Origin: Bacteroidota bacterium
GTDB taxonomy: Bacteria > Bacteroidota > Bacteroidia > M30B66
NCBI GenBank assembly: GCA_027490225.1
Contig: JAIXYK010000044.1
Coordinates: 1-64,000, forward strand
Length of the DNA: 64,000 nucleotides
Direction: 5' to 3'
The position numbers and the translations under genes were made by a program. Below are positions 24,894 through 33,515 of the stretch, piece after piece. The stretch's first letter is position 1. Each line of letters starts with the position of its first letter. Below the pieces are notes generated by a model. That model saw only the letters and a program-made list of their open reading frames with translations. It was not told the DNA's origin and made no database searches.

Positions 24894-26822
24894 ATGTCAT
24901 ATCCATATCAAATTAAGACCTTAGCGCAATACCACGAAGCATACCGCAAAAGCGTTGAAAATCCTGAAGAGTTCTGGGGCGAAATCGCCGAAAACTTTAC
25001 CTGGCAAAAGAAATGGGACAAAGTGCTTGAATGGAATTTTAAAGAACCAAAAATAGAATGGTTCAAAGGTGGAAAACTCAATATTACCGAAAACTGCATT
25101 GACAGACACCTTGCCACCAGAGGAGAACAGCCAGCCATTATTTGGGAACCCAACAATCCTGAAGAACGCACCCGCATCATCACTTACAACAGATTGCACA
25201 AAAGAGTTTGCCAGGTTGCACAAATGCTCACCAACTTAGGCGTTAAAAAAGGAGACCGTGTTTGCATTTACATGGGAATGATTCCCGAACTTTCCTACGC
25301 TGTGCTGGGCTGCGCACGCATTGGTGCAGTGCATTCAGTTATTTTTGGCGGCTTTTCGGCTCAAAGTATTTCCGACCGCATTCACGATGCAAAGGCCGAG
25401 TTTATTATTACCTGCGATGGTGCTTATCGCGGTAACAAAGACATTCCTTTGAAGTCAGTAATTGATGATGCCTTAATTGGCGACCATTCCGTAAAAAAAG
25501 TAATTGTTTATACCCGAACGCGCACCCCAATTTCTATGCTCAAAGGTCGCGACGTTTGGTGGGAAGACGAAATGGACCATGCCGAAACACAAGTTGAAAA
25601 AGATGGTGTTGTAAGTTTCCCAGCCGTGCCCATCGATGCAGAAGATATGCTTTTCATTCTTTACACTTCCGGCTCCACAGGAAAACCTAAAGGCGTAGTG
25701 CACACCGCCGCAGGTTATATGATTTGGGCAAATTACACGTTCGTAAATGTGTTCCAATACAAACCCGGTCAAGTGCATTTCTGCACCGCCGATATCGGTT
25801 GGATTACAGGACACTCCTACATTGTATACGGTCCGCTCAGTGCAGGCGGCACTTCTTTGTTATTCGAGGGAATTCCTACTTGGCCCGACGCTGGCCGATT
25901 CTGGGATATCGTAGACAAGCACAAAGTAAATATTCTCTACACCGCGCCAACAGCCATCAGAAGCCTCATGGGTTTTGGATTAAGCTACCTGCAAGGCAAA
26001 GATTTAAGCTCTCTTGAAGTACTCGGCACCGTTGGCGAGCCCATCAACGAAGAAGCCTGGCATTGGTACCACAAAAATATTGGCAAAGAAAAATGCCCCA
26101 TTGTAGATACTTGGTGGCAAACCGAAACGGGCGGTGTGCTCATCTCAAATTTGGCAGGCGTCACACCGCAAAAACCTAGTTTTGCTACCCTTCCAATGCC
26201 CGGAATTCAACCACAATTGGTCGACGAAAATGGAAATGTAATTGAAGGAAACGAAGTAAGTGGCAACCTGTGCATTACACATCCTTGGCCGGGAATTATC
26301 AGAACCACCTATGGCGACCATGAGCGCTGCCGCACCACTTATTTTGCAACTTACGAAAACAAATATTTTACCGGCGATGGTTGCCTGCGCGACGAAGATG
26401 GCAATTACCGAATCACCGGCCGTGTAGATGATGTACTCAATGTAAGTGGTCACCGCATAGGAACCGCCGAAGTAGAAAACGCCCTCAATATGCACAGCGG
26501 CGTGGTAGAAAGCGCTGTGGTGGGCTACCCGCACGATTTAAAAGGACAAGGCATTTACGCCTACGTAATCTACGACGGACACCATGCCGACGAAAACCTC
26601 ATCCGCTTAGACATCATTCAAACAGTATCAAGAATGATTGGCCCAATAGCAAAACCAGACAAAATACAGTTTGTAAAAGGCTTACCCAAAACACGCAGTG
26701 GCAAAATTATGCGCCGTATTTTGAGAAAAATTGCCGAAGGCGAAACCCAAAACCTTGGAGACACCTCCACCCTGCTCGACCCTGGCGTTGTAGAAGATAT
26801 TAAAAACGGAGCGCTCGTTTAG
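24894..26822 (+). CDS. acs: acetate-CoA ligase (acetyl-CoA synthetase)
   Basis: A 642-residue AMP-forming acetyl-CoA synthetase. It shows the N-terminal ACAS domain, the P-loop-like TSGSTGKPKGVVHTAAGY at about residue 257, the acetate pocket region with DTWWQTETGG, the hinge TGRVDDVLNVSGHRIGTAEVE, and the C-terminal lysine in LPKTRSGKIMRRILR at about 604, which is reversibly acetylated in this family. It converts acetate, ATP and CoA to acetyl-CoA in the cytosol. The gene stands alone between two spacers and is richer in G/C-ending codons than neighbours. Identity is certain. Confidence 0.97.
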   Translation: MSYPYQIKTLAQYHEAYRKSVENPEEFWGEIAENFTWQKKWDKVLEWNFKEPKIEWFKGGKLNITENCIDRHLATRGEQPAIIWEPNNPEERTRIITYNRLHKRVCQVAQMLTNLGVKKGDRVCIYMGMIPELSYAVLGCARIGAVHSVIFGGFSAQSISDRIHDAKAEFIITCDGAYRGNKDIPLKSVIDDALIGDHSVKKVIVYTRTRTPISMLKGRDVWWEDEMDHAETQVEKDGVVSFPAVPIDAEDMLFILYTSGSTGKPKGVVHTAAGYMIWANYTFVNVFQYKPGQVHFCTADIGWITGHSYIVYGPLSAGGTSLLFEGIPTWPDAGRFWDIVDKHKVNILYTAPTAIRSLMGFGLSYLQGKDLSSLEVLGTVGEPINEEAWHWYHKNIGKEKCPIVDTWWQTETGGVLISNLAGVTPQKPSFATLPMPGIQPQLVDENGNVIEGNEVSGNLCITHPWPGIIRTTYGDHERCRTTYFATYENKYFTGDGCLRDEDGNYRITGRVDDVLNVSGHRIGTAEVENALNMHSGVVESAVVGYPHDLKGQGIYAYVIYDGHHADENLIRLDIIQTVSRMIGPIAKPDKIQFVKGLPKTRSGKIMRRILRKIAEGETQNLGDTSTLLDPGVVEDIKNGALV

Positions 26823-26844
26823 GATACTATTAGCATATTTTCTT

Positions 26845-26990
26845 GGGCGCCTTTACAAAACAACACCAGCATTTCGTAAAAGTTAAACAACACGTTATTG
26901 TTTTGTAAACCGTGCTTTCCGCTTCAATGCGCTGCTCGGCAAAGGGCCTCGCACCGGGTTTCCGCTGCAATCACTGGCGCGAGCAGTATA
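26845..26990 (+). repeat. dispersed GC-rich repeat, member A, with 58-nt inverted-end element
   Basis: The block begins GGGCGCC, continues with a 58-nt element at 26852-26909 bounded by TTTACAAAACAA and TTGTTTTGTAAA (perfect 12-bp inverted repeat), then CCGTGCTTTCCGC, a GC-rich middle, and CCGCTGCAATCACTGGCGCG. The 58-nt element is the same length as that at 59529-59586, shares its 12-bp ends exactly and matches it at 23 of 34 internal positions by eye. Confidence 0.7.
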
Positions 26991-27093
26991 GATTTTGGGG
27001 TTGACATTTTCCATAGGTTAAAACCCATGGCCAAACAGCCCAATTATTCATTATTCATTTTTAATTATTAATTATCCATTTAACTTTCGTTAT

Positions 27094-27125
27094 ATTGTTT
27101 CATATCCAAAATTGCTGCACTTTTG
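27094..27125 (+). promoter_or_regulatory. candidate promoter of NarL-type regulator
   Basis: ATTG (27094-27097), 20 bases, then CACTTTTG (27118-27125) differ by one base each from TTTG and TAnnTTTG. The element ends three bases before the ATG at 27129, again implying almost no leader. Confidence 0.35.
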
Positions 27126-27128
27126 AGA

Positions 27129-27758
27129 ATGAAAAAAATAGACGTTTGCATTGTAGAGGACTTAAGGGATATTCGTGAAGGATTAATCAGTATTATTAGT
27201 GGTTATGCTGATTTTAATTTGTTGGGAGCATTTGAAACTGCTGACGCTGCATTTGTAGCATTACCCAAATTAAAGCCCGAAGTGGTAATTATGGACATTA
27301 ACCTTCCTGGCATGTCGGGCGTAGAATGCGTGCGTCAGTTAAAAACGACCATGCCGCACATGCAATTTATGATGTTCACCGTTTTTGAAAGTAGTGAGCA
27401 GGTTTTTGAAGCATTGGAAGCTGGCGCATCAGGTTATTTGTTAAAAAGATCTTCGCCTGCAAAAATAATTGAAGCTGTTATAGAATTGAAAGAGGGTGGC
27501 GCACCCATGAGCACCGAAATTGCCAGAAAAGTAGTGGCATCTTTCCAAAAACCAACACTGAGCAAAGAAACAGATGTGCTCACCACCCGTGAAAAGGAAA
27601 TTTTAGACCAATTGGCCAAAGGATTATTATACAAGGAAATTGGAGCTAATTTGAATATTTCTACAGGCACTGTTCGCCAGCACATTCATAATATTTACGA
27701 AAAATTGCACGTTCAAAATAGAACAGAAGCCTTGAATAAAGCATTTCAGCGCTCCTAA
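27129..27758 (+). CDS. NarL/FixJ-type response regulator
   Basis: A 209-residue regulator starting at ATG 27129 (a TTG two codons earlier is not needed). The receiver domain has acidic residues in CIVEDLRDIREG, phospho-acceptor D56 in VVIMDINLPGMSG, and the conserved lysine in GYLLKRSSPAKI. A GerE/LuxR helix-turn-helix fills residues about 145-205 (LTTREKEILDQLAKGLLYKE). No kinase gene is adjacent on this transcript, although a LytS-type kinase lies 1.9 kb downstream and is paired with its own regulator. Binding sites and cognate kinase are unknown. Confidence 0.92.
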   Translation: MKKIDVCIVEDLRDIREGLISIISGYADFNLLGAFETADAAFVALPKLKPEVVIMDINLPGMSGVECVRQLKTTMPHMQFMMFTVFESSEQVFEALEAGASGYLLKRSSPAKIIEAVIELKEGGAPMSTEIARKVVASFQKPTLSKETDVLTTREKEILDQLAKGLLYKEIGANLNISTGTVRQHIHNIYEKLHVQNRTEALNKAFQRS

Positions 27759-27872
27759 TTCAATTGGGCAATAAGTTCTTGCCATTCACCTACTTTTTTT
27801 GTTGATTCGCCGAATAAGTGTTTCGCAGCTATACCATTCGGAATACGTTTGTACCATAAAATAAAACAAACA

Positions 27873-28718
27873 ATGGAAACAACAGACGATCAAAAAAAAC
27901 AAGACTGGCCTTACAAAATGTATGAGCCCAGCGCAATAAGCAGAGTAATTGGTGGAATATTTATCATTTCAATTGGTGCAGTTCTTTTAGCCCACGAAAT
28001 GGGAGTGCAATTCCCTTCTTGGCTTTTAACATGGGAAGTATTATTCATTTTATTTGGTGTATACAATTTATTTAAATACTCCTTTAAAAAATTATTTCCC
28101 GGGTTCATGTTCATTTTAATTGGAGGCGTTTTTCTAATTAATAACTTTAATCCTGAATTAAATATTACACAATTCTTTTGGCCAATTTTATTAATTATTG
28201 GGGGCGTATATTTTATGTTTAGGCCGAGAAACAGACACTATTTTCATGGAGGACCTGGAGGTGGAAAATTTAGAAAATGGCAGGAAAAACAACAAGATAA
28301 ATGGCAAAACGCCGAAACTGTAAATGCTTCCTACAGCACAAATGCCGGTGGTTCTCAAAACACCGCAGATGCAGACCAATTTATGAATAGTACCACCATT
28401 TTAGGTGGTACTAAAAAAACATTTTTCAGCAAGGATTTCAAAGGTGGAACTTCTACAACAATACTAGGCGGAACAGATATAGATTTAAGTCAGGCTGATA
28501 TTCATGGTACAGTTGTACTTGAATTAAATCAGGTACTTGGAGGAACAAAATTGATAATTCCTTCTACCTGGCAAATAAAATCTGAAATGGTGAATATTCT
28601 AGGTGGTTTAGAGGACAAAAGAAAGTTTCAAATTGGTGTTCAAACGGAAGGAGAACATAAAATATTATTGATTAGAGGAATTGCATTATTAGGTGGAATT
28701 GATATTAAAAGCTATTAA
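27873..28718 (+). CDS. LiaF-like membrane protein (DUF5668 plus LiaF C-terminal domain)
   Basis: A 281-residue protein starting at ATG 27873; the upstream TTG at 27849 is not favoured. Four hydrophobic segments lie within residues about 22-125 (for example FWPILLIIGGVYFMF), followed by a polar linker with HGGPGGGKFRKWQEKQQDKW and a C-terminal beta-rich domain with repeated LGGT words (TTILGGTKKTFFSKDF, TTILGGTDIDLSQ, QVLGGTKLIIP), the LiaF/cell-wall-active-antibiotics-response fold. In Firmicutes LiaF restrains an envelope-stress kinase. Here a LytS-type kinase and LytTR regulator follow in the same direction, fitting an envelope-sensing unit; that link is inferred. Confidence 0.85.
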   Translation: METTDDQKKQDWPYKMYEPSAISRVIGGIFIISIGAVLLAHEMGVQFPSWLLTWEVLFILFGVYNLFKYSFKKLFPGFMFILIGGVFLINNFNPELNITQFFWPILLIIGGVYFMFRPRNRHYFHGGPGGGKFRKWQEKQQDKWQNAETVNASYSTNAGGSQNTADADQFMNSTTILGGTKKTFFSKDFKGGTSTTILGGTDIDLSQADIHGTVVLELNQVLGGTKLIIPSTWQIKSEMVNILGGLEDKRKFQIGVQTEGEHKILLIRGIALLGGIDIKSY

Positions 28719-28720
28719 AA

Positions 28721-29110
28721 ATGAGCCTATTTTATATAAAACTCACCTATAAAATTATTTCTGAAACTGCGCTTAAATCATACGAAGAGCAGATTAGAAT
28801 TATAGAAGCTTCTTCCATAAATTTAGCCTATTACAAAGCAATGAGTTTAGGGAAAAATGAAGCCATTGAAAACAATTCAATAGAAACATCTAAAGTATAC
28901 TGGGAATTTTTCGGATTAACAGAATTAAAAGAACTCCCGGAAATAAAAGATGGAATTGAATTAGAAACAACAACCCAGGAATTACACCCAGAAATTGATG
29001 TGGAAAAAAGGTATTTTCACAGAATGAATTTCGTTAAAAATAAACTCACAACAGACGGTGTGGCAGCATTAACATCTGTTTTTGAACCATGTTTCAATTA
29101 CGCTTTTTAA
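28721..29110 (+). CDS. DUF4288-like protein
   Basis: A 129-residue cytosolic protein. The pattern YIKLTYKIISE at the start, SINLAYYKAMSLGKNEAIE in the middle, and VYWEFFGLTELKELPEIKDG matches small DUF4288-type proteins of unknown function. It starts two bases after the LiaF-like stop and overlaps the following kinase gene by 22 bases, so it is almost surely part of this operon and may be translationally coupled to the kinase. No catalytic residues are recognisable. Confidence 0.7.
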   Translation: MSLFYIKLTYKIISETALKSYEEQIRIIEASSINLAYYKAMSLGKNEAIENNSIETSKVYWEFFGLTELKELPEIKDGIELETTTQELHPEIDVEKRYFHRMNFVKNKLTTDGVAALTSVFEPCFNYAF

Positions 29111-30114
29111 TCTCAATATTAACTGGATGGACAATATGGATTCTGGTTCATATCATCTATTTATTACAAAACAATGTTCCTGCTGACATAGCATTTGCGG
29201 ATGCTTCCATATTTGCCACAGTTTTAGCTTTTGCCGCTTGGAGCTTATTAATTACGCTTAAATATTATAAACCAGACTCCCGAAAAATAATAGAAATGTT
29301 AGGATGGAGTTCCATTCTATCGTGGGCGGTTTTACAAATTCACCAGGTAGTTATTAAGTTAATAATACCAATTGAATATAGAATCTTAGAACAATCATCC
29401 AATGGTAAATTAGTGCTTGCAATTGCTACATTTCTGGTATTAACCATCATAATTCTGGTAAACTGGATTGTACAAAATAATACAGAAAGAAAAGAAACAT
29501 TTAAAAGAAACGAGCAAGCGGAAAAATTAAAAAAAGAAGCTGAATTATTAAATTTAAGATTACAATTACAACCACATTTTTTATTTAACAGTTTAAATTC
29601 AATTAATGCATTAATTCCATACAATCCTGCAGAAGCGCAGAAAATGCTGCAGTTACTTTCAGAATTTCTTCGGGGAACAATTAGAAAAGATAACGATGCA
29701 TTGATAGATTTTGAAGAAGAAATTAAGCACCTCAACTTATATTTAAATATCGAAAAAGTACGTTTCGACCACAGGTTAAATATCGAATTGAATATCGATG
29801 AAACGACAAAAAACTGCAAAATCCCACCCTTAATTTTACAACCCTTGGTGGAAAATGCCATTAAATTTGGAATCTACGGAACTCTTGGAGCCGTTACTAT
29901 AAATATACATGCCCAGTTAAATGGGAACAACCTAAAAATCGAAATAAAAAACCCATTCGATAAAAATGATAAATCTGCTTTCACAGGAACCGGATTCGGT
30001 TTGGATGCAGTAAAAAAAAGGCTTCAATTAATTTACGGAAGCATTAATTTAATAAATACCAGCGAGCAAGAAGAAATATTTACAGTTCAATTATTAATTC
30101 CCCAATCTAAATGA
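29089..30114 (+). CDS. LytS/YehU-type sensor histidine kinase
   Basis: A 341-residue kinase with four hydrophobic segments in residues 7-130, then the short His_kinase domain with phosphoacceptor H163 in LRLQLQPHFLFNSLNSINAL and an HATPase domain with PPLILQPLVENAIKFG and TGTGFGLDAVKKRLQ. This is the usual Bacteroidota partner of LytTR regulators; the regulator follows with a 4-base ATGA overlap. No extracytoplasmic sensor domain is present, so the membrane segments themselves or the LiaF-like protein upstream may provide the input. The start overlaps the preceding gene by 22 bases. Confidence 0.93.
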   Translation: MFQLRFLISILTGWTIWILVHIIYLLQNNVPADIAFADASIFATVLAFAAWSLLITLKYYKPDSRKIIEMLGWSSILSWAVLQIHQVVIKLIIPIEYRILEQSSNGKLVLAIATFLVLTIIILVNWIVQNNTERKETFKRNEQAEKLKKEAELLNLRLQLQPHFLFNSLNSINALIPYNPAEAQKMLQLLSEFLRGTIRKDNDALIDFEEEIKHLNLYLNIEKVRFDHRLNIELNIDETTKNCKIPPLILQPLVENAIKFGIYGTLGAVTINIHAQLNGNNLKIEIKNPFDKNDKSAFTGTGFGLDAVKKRLQLIYGSINLINTSEQEEIFTVQLLIPQSK

Positions 30115-30851
30115 TTACAGCACTATTAATAGATGACGAGCCTTTGGCTAGAAGGGCATTAAAAGAGTATTTAAAAACCAGTGTCGATATAGAAATTATC
30201 GCTGAATGTAATGATGGATTTGAAGGTTTAAGAGCCATACAAAAACACCAACCTCAACTAATATTTTTGGATATTCAAATGCCAAAAATCAATGGTTTCG
30301 AAATGTTGGAATTAGTGGAGCAACCCATTGGTGTAATCTTTACAACCGCTTTTGATGAATTTGCTTTGAAAGCTTTTGAAGCCGGAGCAGTGGATTATTT
30401 GTTAAAACCTTTCTCAAAAGAACGATTAGAAAAAGCCCTTGAGAAATTTAGAAATGCAAATGCACCAACCGAAAATGAAAAAGTAAAAAAGACATTAGAA
30501 TTCGCCTCTCAAGAAAATAACGAAAGCAATAGAATTGTTGTAAAAAATGGAGCTGAAATTAAAATAATAGCAGTATCAGATATACACTACATAGAAGCCT
30601 ACGACGATTACGTGAAAATACATACCAAAGCTGGAATGAGCTTAAAAAAACAGACATTACAATTTTACGAAAACAGCTTAAATCCAAGCCAATTCGTTAG
30701 AATTCATCGCTCATATTTATTAAACATTACTGAAATCACGAAAATTGAATTAGTAGAAAAAGACCAACACATTGCAATACTAAAAAACAATCAAAAATTG
30801 CCACTGAGCAGAAGTGGATATTTGAAGTTAAAAGAAACGTTGGGGGTTTGA
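30111..30851 (+). CDS. LytTR-family response regulator
   Basis: A 246-residue regulator. The receiver domain has LLIDDEPLARRALKEYL, phospho-acceptor D54 in LIFLDIQMPKINGFEML, and lysine in VDYLLKPFSKERLEKAL. A linker leads to a LytTR DNA-binding domain at about residues 140-246, with the typical SDIHYIEAYDDYVKIHTKAG and FVRIHRSYLLNI. It is coupled by a 4-base overlap to the LytS-type kinase, so the pair forms a two-component system. Its target sites are not known. Confidence 0.94.
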   Translation: MITALLIDDEPLARRALKEYLKTSVDIEIIAECNDGFEGLRAIQKHQPQLIFLDIQMPKINGFEMLELVEQPIGVIFTTAFDEFALKAFEAGAVDYLLKPFSKERLEKALEKFRNANAPTENEKVKKTLEFASQENNESNRIVVKNGAEIKIIAVSDIHYIEAYDDYVKIHTKAGMSLKKQTLQFYENSLNPSQFVRIHRSYLLNITEITKIELVEKDQHIAILKNNQKLPLSRSGYLKLKETLGV

Positions 30852-30855
30852 GGGG

Positions 30856-30993
30856 AAAGTAGAAAGTAAAAAGTATAAAGGGGAAAAGGGAAAGTAAAAA
30901 GGGTAAATGTTGATGGGTACAAGGATAATAAAGAGTTTAGAATAAGTACTTTTAACTTTACACTTTCAACTTTATACTTTTAACTTTTAACTT
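30856..30993. repeat. AAAGT-word arrays in opposite orientation between convergent genes
   Basis: A plus-orientation array of words such as AAAGTAGAAAGTAAAAAG faces a minus-orientation array ending CTTTATACTTTTAACTTTTA. AAAAGTATAAAG (30869-30880) and CTTTATACTTTT (30970-30981) are a perfect 12-bp inverted pair about 90 bases apart. The right array forms the stop and last codons of the cytochrome gene. Bidirectional termination is possible but not shown. Confidence 0.6.
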
Positions 30994-32983
30994 TATTAAT
31001 TACCTCTTTTGCTTGCGCATTATCGGGATTCTTAATCAGCACTTGTTGTAGTATTTTTTTTGCTTTTTCATTTTCACCTTTATACAAGTACAAACCAGCC
31101 ATATTCAACAATCCAGGTTCATAGTCTGGATTTAATTGCAAGGCTTTTTTATAAAACAATTCTGCTTGTTCGGGCTGCTTATTTAACAATTCAATGTATC
31201 CCAAGTTCGAATATGCCGGGGCATAATTTGGGTTTTCTGTTATTAATTCATTGAATATAATTTTAGCCTCTTCTATACTGCCTAAAAGAAGTGCTGTACT
31301 TCCATATTTATTTGAGAATTCAAAATAATAAGGAGCCAATTCATAAGCCTTTTTATAAAAAGTATAAGCGCTTTTTCTATCGCCTAGCTCTGAATAAGAT
31401 TCTCCGATACGGTATGCTGTCCAAGCGTAAACATTGTCCCAAGTAGTTTTTGTAAGTAGTGTTTTATTGAGATACTCCTCACCTATTTTACTCGCTAATT
31501 TAATTACCTGATTAAAATCGTTTTTTAAATAAAATAAATGAACGAGGTAAATTAAATTACGCTTTAAATCTGCATCGCTTTTAAAATTCAATCTATTGAA
31601 AGCACTATCTAAAAAATATGGTTGAGCATTATCGAATCGCTCAAATTGTTGAATATAAGCCCTTGCAACAGTAATGTTATCTGGATTTGGGTCATTAATA
31701 CAAGCCAATTTCGAAAATGCGCCTTTAGGTGCTGTATAATTTAAATCAGGCTTTTTCCGAATAAAATGGTCGTGAATGCTCACATGTGGAATATCTTCTG
31801 AACCAGATTTTGGCATATGACAAGTAATGCAATTGTCTTTTTCAATGGCTCTTTTGGCAGGCGTTTCTGTACATACCAATTTTGAATTTCCTGGATGACA
31901 CGATTTACAAGTATTTACAAAAACATTGGCATCTGTATTCCGAACGCTTACATGCGGATTGTGACAAGTAACACAAGTAAGCGCCGATTTATAAGGGCGC
32001 AAAGCTTCTGCATCTCCTTTTTTCTTTGCCATTTGAATAAAACATTGACTTTGTTTTAATCTATCGGCATGCGAAGCCATGATGAATTTGTTATCGCCGT
32101 TTTCATACCTTGGAACGAAAACGCTCATTACTTCTTTCAAAGCCATTCCCGGTTTAAAATCATAAAACGACTTGCCTTCTTTTAGCACTGCATTGCCTTG
32201 CAAATGGCAGCGTTGGCATAAATCGAATTGTAAATCAACCGATAATTTTCCGGGATTTACAATTGTATAATCAATGTATTTTGAGGTGTCAACTAAATTC
32301 CCTTTTTGCTTTTCGGCTACATGTATTTCTCCTGGGCCGTGGCAGCGTTCACAATCAATTCCATTAGGTATAGAAATATATTTATTTTCTGAGCCTTTCA
32401 CAAAATTGGGATATCCATTGTGGCAACTCATGCACTCTAAGCCAATAATTCTGTTGAACCTAGAATTAAATCCTTTTTCAAAACCGGGCGGCAAATCCCA
32501 TTTCTCTTTTTGCGTATAAAACGTAAGCGGCGCCTGATAAATGTAGCCATTCAATGAATACAAATGAGAATTAGTATGTTGCCCTGAACCAACAATGTAA
32601 TTAATTGCCTGCACACGCTGGTGAATGGTGTCTTTTCCTTTTAAACGATATTCTTTGATAAACAGAGAATCATTTGCCCAAAATGGGAAATACCAAAAAT
32701 CTAAATCAGCATCATAAACCTTATGCTCAGGACCAAATTTTGCCTTACTTTTTTGCCTTGTTGCATGGTCGAAAGATTGCCCCATGCCAGTATGACTAAA
32801 CGTTTCGTGAATACCAGTATGACACTGTTTACAGGTATTCATTCCTACATATTTTACAGAATCATGTAAATTCAAAAATCCGTTTTCTGCTGTCGGTTTA
32901 TTTTCAGAACTGCAGTAAAAAGAAAAAATTGCAAAGCCAATAACCAACAGCACAACTCCAAATGTTCTAAGATATCTTTTCAT
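30980..32983 (-). CDS. seven-haem cytochrome c with C-terminal TPR repeats
   Basis: A 667-residue exported protein. After MKRYLRTFGVVLLVIGFAIF comes a cysteine in SFYCSS that could be a lipoprotein site, though the lipobox is imperfect. Seven CxxCH haem sites follow (CKQCH, CMSCH, CERCH, CQRCH, CVTCH, CKSCH, CITCH) within about residues 50-390, in a cytochrome c554-like arrangement. The last 200 residues are TPRs (for example APAYSNLGYIELLNKQPEQA). The role is likely periplasmic electron transfer; donor and acceptor are unknown. An in-frame ATG at 33040 exists, but 32983 gives a signal sequence and lies 8 bases from a TATTTTTG element. Confidence 0.88.
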   Translation of the reverse strand: MKRYLRTFGVVLLVIGFAIFSFYCSSENKPTAENGFLNLHDSVKYVGMNTCKQCHTGIHETFSHTGMGQSFDHATRQKSKAKFGPEHKVYDADLDFWYFPFWANDSLFIKEYRLKGKDTIHQRVQAINYIVGSGQHTNSHLYSLNGYIYQAPLTFYTQKEKWDLPPGFEKGFNSRFNRIIGLECMSCHNGYPNFVKGSENKYISIPNGIDCERCHGPGEIHVAEKQKGNLVDTSKYIDYTIVNPGKLSVDLQFDLCQRCHLQGNAVLKEGKSFYDFKPGMALKEVMSVFVPRYENGDNKFIMASHADRLKQSQCFIQMAKKKGDAEALRPYKSALTCVTCHNPHVSVRNTDANVFVNTCKSCHPGNSKLVCTETPAKRAIEKDNCITCHMPKSGSEDIPHVSIHDHFIRKKPDLNYTAPKGAFSKLACINDPNPDNITVARAYIQQFERFDNAQPYFLDSAFNRLNFKSDADLKRNLIYLVHLFYLKNDFNQVIKLASKIGEEYLNKTLLTKTTWDNVYAWTAYRIGESYSELGDRKSAYTFYKKAYELAPYYFEFSNKYGSTALLLGSIEEAKIIFNELITENPNYAPAYSNLGYIELLNKQPEQAELFYKKALQLNPDYEPGLLNMAGLYLYKGENEKAKKILQQVLIKNPDNAQAKEVINKVKS

Positions 32984-32991
32984 CAGCTTTG

Positions 32992-32999
32992 CAAAAATA
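32992..32999 (-). promoter_or_regulatory. candidate -7 element of the cytochrome gene (TATTTTTG)
   Basis: On the minus strand TATTTTTG matches TAnnTTTG exactly, eight bases before the ATG at 32983. TTTA lies 21 bases upstream as a weak -33 box. It supports the shorter start codon. Confidence 0.45.
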
Positions 33000-33036
33000 T
33001 TAATATAATGAATGGATGAATAAATATGTTTCCATT

Positions 33037-33501
33037 TCAATATTTTTCGAGAAAATAAAAATCATTTTTATCCTCGGCTTGATGAAATCCAGCTTTTTCA
33101 AATAAATACAAGCTAATGATATTTGATTTTTCAACTTCAGCAAAATAGTGAGAGATCCCAATTTTATTTGACCATTTAATTATTTCATTTATAGCTGAAG
33201 TTGCTATTTTTTTCCTTCTGAATTCAGGTAAAATAATTATTCCAATACCAGCTTTGTTTTTTTCAAAATCAACTTCGTATAAATCAACAAAACCCACCCT
33301 TTCATTGTTTTCCAGAATGGTAAATTTTAGTTGCTTATGCAAATAAATATCGTGGTTTGAATGTATAAATGATAACAATACATCTTCATTTAATTGCTCA
33401 TTTAAATCAGAATATTTTTTATTTGAAACATCTAATTCAATTTTTTTCAATAAATCAAAATCAGAAATATTAATAATTCGAATAGATACATTTTCATTCA
33501 T
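33037..33501 (-). CDS. GNAT-family N-acetyltransferase
   Basis: A 154-residue GNAT protein. The acetyl-CoA-binding motif A is seen in AGIGIIILPEFRRKKIATSA and motif B in SLYLFEKAGFHQAEDKNDFYFLEKY, as in RimJ/RimL-like enzymes that acetylate small molecules or protein termini. The ATG at 33501 is chosen; the frame is open to 33543, but those extra codons overlap a terminator hairpin on the same strand. It is followed by the cytochrome gene after 53 bases. Substrate unknown. Confidence 0.85.
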   Translation of the reverse strand: MNENVSIRIINISDFDLLKKIELDVSNKKYSDLNEQLNEDVLLSFIHSNHDIYLHKQLKFTILENNERVGFVDLYEVDFEKNKAGIGIIILPEFRRKKIATSAINEIIKWSNKIGISHYFAEVEKSNIISLYLFEKAGFHQAEDKNDFYFLEKY

Positions 33502-33515
33502 CAGCACAAATAAAC

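Larger units (their letters stand above)
26823..27128. other. spacer between acs and NarL-type regulator
   Basis: No gene is visible. The first half is the dispersed GC-rich repeat with its inserted 58-nt element (26845-26990). After it come AT-rich stretches of short words (ATTATTCATTATTCATTTTT) at about 27044-27085, and then a near-consensus promoter just before the regulator gene. Confidence 0.6.

Noticed and set aside
27767-27783. GGCAA/TTGCC hairpin after the NarL regulator as a terminator
   Set aside because: Five-bp stem without a following T run.
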